Origin: Glaciecola sp047250385
GTDB taxonomy: Bacteria; Pseudomonadota; Gammaproteobacteria; Enterobacterales; Alteromonadaceae
Reading direction: 5' to 3'
Length of the DNA: 64,000 bases
Assembly (NCBI RefSeq): GCF_047250385.1
Contig: NZ_JBLBVM010000055.1
Location: forward strand, 62,001 to 126,000
This document shows positions 27,315 through 35,666 of the stretch, piece by piece (the first letter of the stretch is position 1; every line of letters starts with the position of its first letter). A program made the translations under genes and the position numbers. The notes beneath the pieces are model-generated. The model did no database searches. It had not been told where the DNA came from and worked only from the letters and a program-made list of their open reading frames with translations.

Positions 27315-28085
27315 TTGAATATTTGGACAGTCGCAAATCAAAAAGGTGGCGTAGGTAAAACAACAACTGCCGTCACTCTTGGTGGGCTTTTAGCTCAGCA
27401 GGGCAAACGTGTATTGCTTGTTGATACCGATCCACATGCGAGCTTAAGTTATTATTTTGGGATTGACTCCGAAACCCTTGATACTAGTATTTATGATGTC
27501 TTTGTTCAGCCACAAAAATACACAGGTCAAACCTTACTCGATGCACTTTGCCTTACAAAGGTTAAAGGACTGATGGTATTGCCAGCTACTATGGCTCTTG
27601 CAACTTTAGATCGAAAAATGGGCATGGAGAGTGGGAAAGGCTTGATATTGAAAAAGGCACTTGCTTCTATTCATCGCCAGTTTGATTATGTAGTGATTGA
27701 TTGCCCACCGATATTAGGTGTGTCGATGGTAAACGCATTAGCGTGTAGCAACAGAATTATCGTACCAGTGCAAACGGAACATCTAGCGTTAAAAGGCCTT
27801 GATAGAATGATGCGCACCCTCAAAATAATGCGAAAAACGATGCCAGACAATATCCCCATTAGCATTATTGCAACGATGTTCGATCGTCGGGTGAATGCAA
27901 CTATTCAAGCCTATACAACTTTAACCGAGGATTACCCTGAGCACTTATGGCGAGGATTCATCCCGATTGATACGAAATTCAGAGACGCAAGTTTAGCACA
28001 AGTGCCCGCATCCATATTTGCACCAAAGTGCAGAGGCGTTTTTGCGTATCAAAAGTTTTTGAAGGATATTGCAAGTGAAGGATAA
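27315..28085 (+). CDS. parC: ParA-like ATPase ParC, polar chemotaxis-array positioning
   Basis: This 256-residue ParA/MinD-family ATPase has the Walker A sequence ANQKGGVGKTTTAV at its N-terminus, Walker A' LLVDTDPHASLSYYFG and Walker B YVVIDCPPILG. A ParA gene at this place, between cheB and a CheW-like gene, is the Vibrio-type ParC, which recruits chemosensory arrays to the pole and is distinct from the topoisomerase subunit of the same name. The start is a TTG, chosen because the Walker A motif begins within ten residues of it. It overlaps the next gene by 11 bases. Confidence 0.9.
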   Translation: MNIWTVANQKGGVGKTTTAVTLGGLLAQQGKRVLLVDTDPHASLSYYFGIDSETLDTSIYDVFVQPQKYTGQTLLDALCLTKVKGLMVLPATMALATLDRKMGMESGKGLILKKALASIHRQFDYVVIDCPPILGVSMVNALACSNRIIVPVQTEHLALKGLDRMMRTLKIMRKTMPDNIPISIIATMFDRRVNATIQAYTTLTEDYPEHLWRGFIPIDTKFRDASLAQVPASIFAPKCRGVFAYQKFLKDIASEG

Positions 28086-28866
28086 AAATGAATTTGCCAA
28101 GGAAAGTGTGGTAGAAGATTATCTAAGTGACTTACTAACGGAGTCTGTTCCTGAGCCTAGCTTTGATAAAGTCTCAACACAAAAGCTGTTAGATAGAACA
28201 TTTGAACCACAACTTACTGAAATGAGAGTCAGAACTAAGCCTGAACACTTAGTTGAAAGCACTGAGCAAGTAGTTGATGAAAGGATAGTGACTAATGTAG
28301 TATCAACTAAAGTTGATACTGAAGGTCAGAAAATTCGACAAGAAGATAAAGAAATTTTGATTCAGGTCGAAACAATGACAAGTAGCTTAGAAGTTTCAGC
28401 ACCACTAAGCTTACAAGATTCATTGGAAGAAAATTTTCAAGCATTATTTTTTGAAGTTGCTGGCTTAACCTTAGCTGTTCCACTTATTGAATTGGGTGGA
28501 ATTCATCAAATAACGAAAATAGCACCTATGATAGGCAAACCGGTCTGGTTCATGGGTGTCATGTTGAAAAATGAAGATAAATATAACGTTGTAGACTCCG
28601 CCCGTTGGGTTATGCCTGAGAAGTATGACGAGAAAATGGCGGAAAATCTGAATTATCGGTTTTTAATTAATTTAGGCAAGACTCCTTGGGGCCTTGCTTG
28701 CGAAAACCTAGTTAATACAGTCGAACTGAATAAATCCGACGTGAAATGGCGGAGTGCCTCTGGCAAACGTCCATGGTTAGCAGGCATGGTGAAAGAAAAA
28801 ATGTGTGCTTTAATTAATGTTGCGGAACTTGTTGAAATGCTAAAAGCAGGATTAGGCAGCAAGTGA
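28075..28866 (+). CDS. parP: CheW-domain protein ParP, partner of ParC and CheA
   Basis: The 263-residue product has a variable acidic N-terminus (opening with KDKNEFAKESVVEDYLSDLL) and a C-terminal CheW-like domain from about residue 125 (FFEVAGLTLAVPLIELGGIH). In Vibrio such proteins (ParP) link the ParC ATPase to CheA and retain arrays at the pole. The GTG at 28075 is the probable start: GAAGGA lies 8 bases upstream, while an in-frame TTG at 28069 is too close to it. The gene overlaps the end of parC and is followed by cheW after 45 bases. The name rests on domain type and context. Confidence 0.85.
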   Translation: MKDKNEFAKESVVEDYLSDLLTESVPEPSFDKVSTQKLLDRTFEPQLTEMRVRTKPEHLVESTEQVVDERIVTNVVSTKVDTEGQKIRQEDKEILIQVETMTSSLEVSAPLSLQDSLEENFQALFFEVAGLTLAVPLIELGGIHQITKIAPMIGKPVWFMGVMLKNEDKYNVVDSARWVMPEKYDEKMAENLNYRFLINLGKTPWGLACENLVNTVELNKSDVKWRSASGKRPWLAGMVKEKMCALINVAELVEMLKAGLGSK

Positions 28867-28911
28867 GCGTAAACAAAATAGCAATATATGTTGTGTGACG
28901 GAGTAAATTAA

Positions 28912-29403
28912 ATGAGCCAAGATAGAACAACGATGACCGCAAGCGACCCGAAAGACGAGGTGCTGCAGTGGGTGACTTATCGCTTAGATGAGGAAACTTA
29001 CGGTATCAATGTTATGCAAGTTCAAGAAGTCTTGCGTTACACTGAAATTGCCCCAGTTCCAGGCGCACCAGACTATGTGCTTGGTATTATCAATTTGCGC
29101 GGTAACGTAGTTACTGTCATTGATACGCGCTCACGTTTCGGCCTGCCACCAACGGATATTACCGATAATACAAGAATTGTGATTATTGAATCGGATGAGC
29201 AAGTTGTTGGAATACTAGTAGACAGCGTAGCTGAAGTTGTTTACTTGCGTTCATCAGAAATAGATAGCGCACCGAACGTAGGCACTGAAGAAAGCGCCAA
29301 ATTCATTCAAGGTGTGAGTAACAGAAGTGGTCAGTTACTTATTCTAGTCGACCTCAATAAATTGTTGAGTGACGATGAATGGGACGAAATGAGTTCATTA
29401 TAG
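28912..29403 (+). CDS. cheW: chemotaxis coupling protein CheW
   Basis: CheW couples chemoreceptors to CheA. The 163-residue product is a single CheW domain with VTYRLDEETYGINVMQVQEV near the start and the conserved GIINLRGNVVTVIDTRSRFG in the middle. A GACGGAG ribosome binding site precedes the ATG. It is the last gene of the flhA-che operon: a strong intrinsic terminator lies 42 bases past its stop. Confidence 0.96.
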   Translation: MSQDRTTMTASDPKDEVLQWVTYRLDEETYGINVMQVQEVLRYTEIAPVPGAPDYVLGIINLRGNVVTVIDTRSRFGLPPTDITDNTRIVIIESDEQVVGILVDSVAEVVYLRSSEIDSAPNVGTEESAKFIQGVSNRSGQLLILVDLNKLLSDDEWDEMSSL

Positions 29404-29444
29404 CTCATATTCAGCCGTCATTTGATTTAAATACATTCGACCTT

Positions 29445-29474
29445 AAAAATACCGTGCACAGTCACGGTATTTTT
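29445..29474 (+). terminator. intrinsic terminator after cheW
   Basis: A 12-bp perfect stem (AAAAATACCGTG with its complement) encloses the loop CACAGT and ends in a run of T. It closes the flhA-cheW operon and separates it from fipA. The A-run on the left arm would also allow some termination on the other strand. Confidence 0.85.
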
Positions 29475-29539
29475 GTATTTAATTGTATGAATGCGTTAAA
29501 GTTGAATATACTGGTGAAAAACAATAAGTAAGCGTATCC

Positions 29540-30034
29540 ATGCAAGACATTTCAATCACAAATATGGTTCTACTCTGCATTTCCTTTTTTGGTCTCGGCC
29601 TTGCTGTTATTGCCATTCAATCTTCTAGGAAACTGAGTCTTCGATTAAATAAAGCTTTAGAGCTAATCAATAGTTTACATAAACTAAATGAAACGCATCA
29701 AAGTAAGTTGAATGCGCTAGAGCAAAGCCAATTAGCAATTAATGCTGAGAATAAAGAAGCATTCACTAAAGACTTTAAGAACGCATTTTCGACTTTTGAA
29801 ACAAGTACCACACAAACTTTAAACGCCGAAATTGATACACTAAAACTGGAAGTTGATAAACTGATGGCACAGATTGATGAGATATCCCAACAAGATCCTG
29901 CCGCTAAAATGTACGCGAAAGCGCATAGTCTAGTCGCCTCGGGAGCTAGCATTGAAGAAATCATGGATGCGTGTGATCTACCAAAAGCTGAAGTTGAAGT
30001 CTTAATAGGTTTTCAGAAAAAAGCGCGTAAATAA
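29540..30034 (+). CDS. fipA: DUF2802 membrane protein, FipA-like polar flagellum factor
   Basis: The 164-residue product has one N-terminal membrane helix at about residues 7-27 (VLLCISFFGLGLAVIAIQSS), a cytoplasmic coiled coil to about 115, and a C-terminal DUF2802 domain (MYAKAHSLVASGASIEEIMD and on). DUF2802 proteins encoded next to polar flagellar loci have been described as FipA, which helps recruit FlhF to the pole. The gene lies beyond the cheW terminator and so probably has its own promoter, which I could not pin down. The call rests on domain layout and position; no database search was run. Confidence 0.8.
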   Translation: MQDISITNMVLLCISFFGLGLAVIAIQSSRKLSLRLNKALELINSLHKLNETHQSKLNALEQSQLAINAENKEAFTKDFKNAFSTFETSTTQTLNAEIDTLKLEVDKLMAQIDEISQQDPAAKMYAKAHSLVASGASIEEIMDACDLPKAEVEVLIGFQKKARK

Positions 30035-30121
30035 ACACAACATGAAAGGTCGACCTAAGACCTAAGTTAGGCCTTCGCTTCTCACCTGATGACAAGTAAA
30101 TCAAAACAAACCATTTTATTT

Positions 30122-30145
30122 AGACGTCTAGACGTAAAGATGTTG
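30122..30145. promoter_or_regulatory. MetJ operator (tandem met boxes)
   Basis: AGACGTCT at 30122-30129 is the perfect met box, directly followed by AGACGTAA and AGATGTTG in the same 8-base register. MetJ with S-adenosylmethionine binds such tandem boxes and represses methionine synthesis. The site overlaps the -35 region of the presumed metA promoter, the normal arrangement for repression. Confidence 0.9.
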
Positions 30146-30170
30146 ACTTTTTAAATGATATCGCCACAAT
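30143..30170 (+). promoter_or_regulatory. sigma-70 promoter of metA
   Basis: TTGACT at 30143-30148 and CACAAT at 30165-30170 are separated by 16 bases, and the -35 hexamer overlaps the last met box. The -10 is imperfect. The start would be some 55 bases before the metA ATG. Confidence 0.55.
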
Positions 30171-30232
30171 AAGACTCACGTTGATTGAAAAACATGCAAT
30201 TGCATGAACTGTGTTGTTGATAGGTGGTATTA

Positions 30233-31165
30233 ATGCCCATTAAGATTCCTTCTGACCTGCCGGCTTTAGATGTGCTATTGCAAGAAAATATATTTGCAAT
30301 GGATAGCAATCGTGCAGCTAGCCAAAATATTCGGCCACTTGAAGTTGGAATACTAAATTTAATGCCGAATAAAATCGAAACTGAAATTCAGATTTTACGC
30401 CTGTTATCTAATACGCCAATTCAAATAAATGTCGATTTAATTCGTATTGATGAAACAGCGCCAAAGAACACGCCTAAATCTCATATGGATGCTTTCTACC
30501 ATGAGTTTAGCGAGGTTGCGGATAAAAACTATGATGGCTGGATAGTCACTGGTGCGCCTCTAGGCTTGCTTGAGTACGAAGATGTTAAGTATTGGGATAA
30601 AATGACTGAGCTATTAGATTGGGCGCAAGAAAACGTGCAATCTACGATATTTCTGTGCTGGGCAGCGCACGCTGCAATGTATCACTTTTATGGAATACAG
30701 CGTCAATTGCGAGCAACTAAGCTCTCCGGCGTTTTTGAGCATAAAGTTGTACAGCCCAATGACGAGTTAATGCGCGGATTTGACCCTGAATTCTGGGCCC
30801 CGCACAGTCGGGTTGGCGAGGTGACTCTTCAGGATTATAAAAAAGTGAAGGGGCTAAGTGTGTTGGCTCATTCTGATACTGCGGGTACTTATATTAGTGC
30901 AACGGACGATCGTCGTTTGGTCTTTGTAACTGGCCACCCAGAGTATGATCCGAATACCTTGGCGCTGGAATACACACGAGATCTTGAGGCCGGATTAGAG
31001 CCAGTCATCCCTGAAAACTATTTTATTGATGATAATCCTAACAATGAACCTTTAGTGCGCTGGAAGTCGCATGGCAGCTTACTCTTGACCAATTGGCTAA
31101 ATTATTATGTGTATCAGAACACGCCATATGATTTGAGCACGCTTAGAAGAAGAGAAAGCGAATAA
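30233..31165 (+). CDS. metA: homoserine O-acyltransferase MetA (HTS family)
   Basis: MetA acylates homoserine, normally with succinyl-CoA, the first committed step of methionine synthesis. The 310-residue product begins MPIKIPSDLPA like its homologues and has the catalytic Cys142 in FLCWAAHA, at the same number as in Escherichia coli. The ATG at 30233 fits both homology and an AGG-type ribosome binding site; a GTG three codons earlier is less likely. A MetJ operator lies upstream, so repression by methionine excess is expected. The choice of succinyl or acetyl donor cannot be settled from inspection. Confidence 0.96.
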   Translation: MPIKIPSDLPALDVLLQENIFAMDSNRAASQNIRPLEVGILNLMPNKIETEIQILRLLSNTPIQINVDLIRIDETAPKNTPKSHMDAFYHEFSEVADKNYDGWIVTGAPLGLLEYEDVKYWDKMTELLDWAQENVQSTIFLCWAAHAAMYHFYGIQRQLRATKLSGVFEHKVVQPNDELMRGFDPEFWAPHSRVGEVTLQDYKKVKGLSVLAHSDTAGTYISATDDRRLVFVTGHPEYDPNTLALEYTRDLEAGLEPVIPENYFIDDNPNNEPLVRWKSHGSLLLTNWLNYYVYQNTPYDLSTLRRRESE

Positions 31166-31277
31166 GCGGTAATTTTGGGCTAAGCTTAATTATTGCCCAA
31201 TTGATTTCAATATAAGACCTACAATTAATTGCTGTAAATGAAAACGCAAAAAAAAGCGCAAACAAAAGAGAGACAAA

Positions 31278-32330
31278 GTGAGCACCACATTAGATAGCTT
31301 AAACAAACAAGCAAAGAAACGTATTTTGATACTTGATGGCGCAATGGGGACCATGATCCAAGAGCGTCAACTTAATGAAGCTGATTATCGTGGTGAACAA
31401 TACAAAGATTGGCATTGTGATGTGAAAGGTAACAACGATTTGTTGTCGATAACTCAACCCGAACTTATCAAAAATATTCATCGCGCGTATCTTCAAGCTG
31501 GCGCCGATATCATTGAAACCAATACCTTCAATGCGACAACTATTTCAATGTCAGATTATGATATGCAAGATGAGTCGCAAGAAATTAATTTAAGTGCCGC
31601 TAAAATAGCACGTGAAGTTGCAGATGAGTTTAGCGCACAAACACCGGATAAACCCCGTTTTGTTGCGGGTGTTATTGGGCCAACAAGCCGCACTGCTTCG
31701 ATATCGCCTGACGTAAATGACCCAGGCAAACGCAATGTGCATTTTGATGAATTAGTTGAAGCCTATAAAGAATCAACTCATGCACTAATAGAGGGGAAGG
31801 TCGATTTAATATTAGTTGAAACTATATTCGATACACTGAATGCCAAGGCTGCAATTTATGCCATTGAAGAAGTGTTCGAAGAGTCGGGTATTACTTTACC
31901 AGTAATGATATCCGGCACGATTACCGATGCTTCTGGGCGAACGTTGTCAGGGCAAACCTCAGAGGCTTTCTATTACTCAATGCGTCATGTTAAGCCTTTC
32001 GCTATTGGTTTGAATTGTGCACTCGGGCCCGATTTATTGCGCCAATACGTTGCAGAGATTTCAAGAATTGCGGAATGCAATGTTTCTGCTCATCCTAATG
32101 CAGGTTTGCCGAACGAATTTGGTGAGTATGATATGGGGGCAGAAGAGCTTGCAGAGCACCTAAAAGAATGGGGGGAATCTGGTTTGGTCAATATTTTAGG
32201 AGGCTGCTGTGGCAGTACGCCTGAACATATTAGACAGCTTGCCGAAGCGGTATCTGGTATTCCTCCGCGTGAACTTCCAAACATCGAAGTTAAAATGCGT
32301 TTATCCGGCTTAGAGCCATTTGTTCATTAG
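31278..32330 (+). CDS. metH: methionine synthase, homocysteine-binding module (split MetH, part 1)
   Basis: This 350-residue protein equals the first module of cobalamin-dependent methionine synthase, which binds and activates homocysteine. The zinc ligands are Cys247 (GLNCALGP) and Cys310-Cys311 (GGCCGST), at the same numbers as in E. coli MetH. It ends at MRLSGLEPFVH with a TAG, just where the linker to the folate module begins. The next gene starts 8 bases later in another frame and contains all remaining modules. Translation starts at a GTG after an AGAGAG-type site. Alone, this module could not use methyl-folate, so it presumably works together with the product of the next gene. Confidence 0.93.
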   Translation: MSTTLDSLNKQAKKRILILDGAMGTMIQERQLNEADYRGEQYKDWHCDVKGNNDLLSITQPELIKNIHRAYLQAGADIIETNTFNATTISMSDYDMQDESQEINLSAAKIAREVADEFSAQTPDKPRFVAGVIGPTSRTASISPDVNDPGKRNVHFDELVEAYKESTHALIEGKVDLILVETIFDTLNAKAAIYAIEEVFEESGITLPVMISGTITDASGRTLSGQTSEAFYYSMRHVKPFAIGLNCALGPDLLRQYVAEISRIAECNVSAHPNAGLPNEFGEYDMGAEELAEHLKEWGESGLVNILGGCCGSTPEHIRQLAEAVSGIPPRELPNIEVKMRLSGLEPFVH

Positions 32331-32338
32331 GATTTGTT

Positions 32339-34990
32339 GTGACTGCTGATTTTTCAAGTTTTATAAATGTGGGCGAACGAACCAATGTAACGGGTTCGGC
32401 AATGTTCAAACGTCTGATTTTGGAAGATGATTTCGAAACTGCGCTTGATGTTGCGCGCCAACAAGTCGCCAATGGGGCGCAAATTATTGATATCAACATG
32501 GATGAAGCCATGTTGGATTCCGAAGCGGCCATGGTTCGTTTTCTTAATCTGATAGCATCTGAACCAGATATTTCTCGCGTTCCTATCATGATCGATTCAT
32601 CAAAATGGTCGATTATTGAAGCGGGATTGAAATGCGTGCAAGGCAAAGCGATTGTTAATTCCATTAGCTTAAAGGAGGGCGAAGAACAGTTCTTAGCTCA
32701 GGCTAAAAAAATTAAGCGCTACGGAGCTGCAACGGTTGTTATGGCCTTTGATGAAGACGGGCAAGCAGATACACAAGTGCGCAAATTTGAAATATGTAAA
32801 CGCAGCTATCAGCTTTTGGTGGAAAAGATAGGCTTTCCGCCGGAAGACATTATTTTCGACCCGAATATATTTGCCGTCGCGACCGGTATAGAAGAGCACA
32901 ATAACTATGCGGTAGATTTTATCGAAGCGACTCGCCAGATTCGTCAAGAATTACCTCATTGTCACGTATCTGGTGGTTTATCGAATATTTCATTTTCTTT
33001 TCGTGGAAATAACCCTGTACGCGAAGCAATGCATAGTGTGTTTTTGTTTTATGCCATTAGAGCGGGCATGGATATGGGAATTGTGAATGCGGGGCAATTA
33101 GAAGTTTATGATGAAATACCTAAAGAACTTCGTGATGCCGTGGAAGACGTTATCCTAAATCGCCATCCAGATGCTACCGATCGCTTATTAGAGCTAGCAC
33201 CAAAATACCAAGGCGGCGGAAAGGTAGCTGCAAAAGAAGATCTCGCTTGGCGCGAATTACCAGTTACTAAGCGACTCGAACATGCATTGGTGAAAGGCAT
33301 TACCGATTACATTATTGATGATACCGAAGAAGCTCGCCTTGCCGCTGAGCGTCCATTGCACGTAATTGAAGGTCCCTTAATGGATGGGATGAACGTGGTT
33401 GGTGACCTCTTCGGAGAAGGAAAGATGTTTTTGCCGCAAGTGGTTAAGTCGGCGAGGGTGATGAAAAAAGCGGTTGCACATTTGCAGCCATATATTGAAG
33501 CAGAAAAGTCAGGTGTGCGTAGCTCGAACGGTAAAATTGTGATTGCCACGGTGAAAGGGGACGTCCATGATATTGGTAAAAACATTGTAGGCGTAGTTTT
33601 ACAGTGCAATAATTTTGAAGTAATTGATTTGGGCGTAATGGTGCCAGCGGCAAGGATTATTCAAGTCGCAAAAGATGAAAATGCCGACATGATTGGCTTG
33701 TCTGGTTTGATCACGCCTTCACTCGATGAAATGGTGCAAGTCGCTAAAGAAATGCAACGTCTAAAATTGGACTTACCTTTGTTAATTGGTGGTGCAACAA
33801 CCTCAAAAGCACACACTGCGGTTAAAATAGAGCAAAACTATGATCATCCTGTGGTTTATGTTCCAAATGCTAGTCGTGCAGTAGGTGTTTGTCAGAAGCT
33901 GATTTCAAAAGAGAATCGTGCGGAGTTTGCCAAAGAGCTTACTGCAGAATATGAAAAAGTGCGCGTTCAACATGCGAAAAAAACACCACGCACCAAAGCA
34001 ATTAACTTTACCGATGCTAAAACAAATAAATTCACTTGTGACTGGGCTAACTATGAACCCGTGAAGCCTGCGTTTTTAGGCACTAAAACAGTTGAGCTTG
34101 AATTAGAAACGCTACGAAACTATATCGATTGGACGCCATTTTTCTTAACTTGGTCATTAGCTGGCAAATATCCTCGTATCTTAAATGATGAAGTTGTAGG
34201 TGAAGAAGCGACAAGCTTATTTAAAGATGCAAATGAAATGCTAGATTCTTTATGTGCTAACGGCAAATTGATAGCGAAAGGTCGTGTTGGTATTTTCTCT
34301 GCTAATTCACAGGGAGAAGACGTTCTCGTATTTAATGCCGATTCGGCAAATACAGATGGTCCAAATAATCTTGATTCCCAAATAGGCGTCGCTCATCATT
34401 TGCGCCAACAAACGCATAAACCTAAAGGACCAAATTACTGTTTAAGTGACTTCGTAATGCCTTTAGTTGAGGGGCGCAGCGATTACATGGGGGCTTTTGC
34501 AGTCACAGCGGGTATTGGTGAGGATGAATTAGCACAAGCCTTTGAAGAGGACGGTGATGACTATAACTCAATTATGAGTAAAGCAATTGCCGATAGACTT
34601 GCTGAAGCATTTGCTGAGTACCTACATGAGCGTGTTCGCAAAGAGTTATGGGGCTATGCTAAAGATGAGCAATTCGATAACCAAGCATTAATTGCTGAAA
34701 AGTATCAAGGTATTCGACCTGCGCCAGGATATGCTGCTTGTCCTGAGCACACTGAAAAGCAACTCATCTGGGATTTACTGGACGTTGAAAATAGAATCGG
34801 TATGAAACTTACTTCAAGCTACGCCATGTGGCCAGGTGCTTCAGTTTCAGGGTTTTATTTTGCACATCCTGAGGCTCGTTATTTTGCCGTTGCGAAAATC
34901 CAAAGAGATCAGTTGACGGATTACGCGAAGCGTAAAGGCTGGTCAATTGAGGAAGCCGAGAAATGGCTAAGGCCGAATTTGAATGATTAA
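32339..34990 (+). CDS. metH: methionine synthase, folate/cobalamin/activation modules (split MetH, part 2)
   Basis: The 883-residue product begins in the folate module (FINVGERTNVTGSAMFKRLI) and continues through the cobalamin-binding module with the axial His410 in GDVHDIGKN, then the AdoMet-binding reactivation module (RPAPGYAACPEHTEK). His410 plus the 350 residues of the first gene is 760, against His759 in E. coli, so nothing is lost. The start is a GTG with AGGA 6 bases upstream overlapping the stop of the first gene, which argues for a true gene split over a sequencing error. The homocysteine module is absent here and supplied by the neighbour. Confidence 0.94.
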   Translation: MTADFSSFINVGERTNVTGSAMFKRLILEDDFETALDVARQQVANGAQIIDINMDEAMLDSEAAMVRFLNLIASEPDISRVPIMIDSSKWSIIEAGLKCVQGKAIVNSISLKEGEEQFLAQAKKIKRYGAATVVMAFDEDGQADTQVRKFEICKRSYQLLVEKIGFPPEDIIFDPNIFAVATGIEEHNNYAVDFIEATRQIRQELPHCHVSGGLSNISFSFRGNNPVREAMHSVFLFYAIRAGMDMGIVNAGQLEVYDEIPKELRDAVEDVILNRHPDATDRLLELAPKYQGGGKVAAKEDLAWRELPVTKRLEHALVKGITDYIIDDTEEARLAAERPLHVIEGPLMDGMNVVGDLFGEGKMFLPQVVKSARVMKKAVAHLQPYIEAEKSGVRSSNGKIVIATVKGDVHDIGKNIVGVVLQCNNFEVIDLGVMVPAARIIQVAKDENADMIGLSGLITPSLDEMVQVAKEMQRLKLDLPLLIGGATTSKAHTAVKIEQNYDHPVVYVPNASRAVGVCQKLISKENRAEFAKELTAEYEKVRVQHAKKTPRTKAINFTDAKTNKFTCDWANYEPVKPAFLGTKTVELELETLRNYIDWTPFFLTWSLAGKYPRILNDEVVGEEATSLFKDANEMLDSLCANGKLIAKGRVGIFSANSQGEDVLVFNADSANTDGPNNLDSQIGVAHHLRQQTHKPKGPNYCLSDFVMPLVEGRSDYMGAFAVTAGIGEDELAQAFEEDGDDYNSIMSKAIADRLAEAFAEYLHERVRKELWGYAKDEQFDNQALIAEKYQGIRPAPGYAACPEHTEKQLIWDLLDVENRIGMKLTSSYAMWPGASVSGFYFAHPEARYFAVAKIQRDQLTDYAKRKGWSIEEAEKWLRPNLND

Positions 34991-35014
34991 TTTGAATGAC
35001 GAATAGGACAATAA

Positions 35015-35617
35015 GTGGAAGATAAACCGTTCAGCCAAGCCTGTGAAAATAATAAGCCTTATATTTTGGCCGCATTAAAAAAGGCGTTCGCAAAAACTAA
35101 GAGCGTGTTGGAAGTGGGCTCAGGGACAGGCCAACATGCGGTGTTCTTCGCACCAAATTTACCCCATTTACATTGGCAATGTTCCGACCAAAAAGAATAC
35201 CACGCAGGAATTAATCAATGGTTAGACGAATACCCATGTGAGAATTTACATCGTCCCCTTGCTTTGAAATTGGATCATGATGAATGGCTAAAAACGTCTC
35301 CAAGCACAGGTGAGCAATTTGACGGTGTATATACGGCGAATACAGCTCACATTATGCTCGAGAATGAGATAAAAGCGCTAATGCACTCAGTTGACTATCA
35401 TTTACCTAAAAACGGCGTATTTTGCCAGTATGGGCCTTTTAAAGTGAATGGAAAATTTACTAGTGAAAGCAACCAAGCATTTCATGAGCAATTAATTGCA
35501 AACGGACGGGGAGGTTATCGTGATATTGATGAGTTAGCTGCTTGGGCACCAAAGCTTACGTTGATTGAGCGTATCGATATGCCGGCAAACAATATGATGT
35601 TGGTGTGGCAAAGTTAA
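35015..35617 (+). CDS. DUF938 SAM-dependent methyltransferase
   Basis: The 200-residue protein has the class I methyltransferase motif VLEVGSGTGQHAVFFAPNLP near residue 30 and the layout of the DUF938 family, whose substrate is not known. It starts at a GTG with AGGA 6 bases before it, 24 bases after metH part 2, and so could be co-transcribed with it. It ends at a bidirectional terminator facing the S9 peptidase. No substrate is proposed. Confidence 0.85.
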   Translation: MEDKPFSQACENNKPYILAALKKAFAKTKSVLEVGSGTGQHAVFFAPNLPHLHWQCSDQKEYHAGINQWLDEYPCENLHRPLALKLDHDEWLKTSPSTGEQFDGVYTANTAHIMLENEIKALMHSVDYHLPKNGVFCQYGPFKVNGKFTSESNQAFHEQLIANGRGGYRDIDELAAWAPKLTLIERIDMPANNMMLVWQS

Positions 35618-35650
35618 AAAGCCCCAATAAACAAGGTTTATTGGGGCTTT
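35618..35650. terminator. bidirectional terminator
   Basis: A 14-bp stem (AAAGCCCCAATAAA and its complement) with the loop CAAGG lies between the convergent methyltransferase and S9 peptidase genes. A-rich and T-rich flanks allow it to serve both directions. Confidence 0.9.
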
Positions 35651-35666
35651 CAATATAAGTGTTAAC

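Noticed and set aside
30040..30080. Terminator after fipA
   Set aside because: GGTCGACC and CCTAAGTTAGG can pair locally, but no T-run follows.
32320..32345. Programmed frameshift joining the two metH frames
   Set aside because: No slippery heptamer is visible at the junction. The second gene has its own GTG and AGGA site, and a fused linker would be longer than in E. coli.
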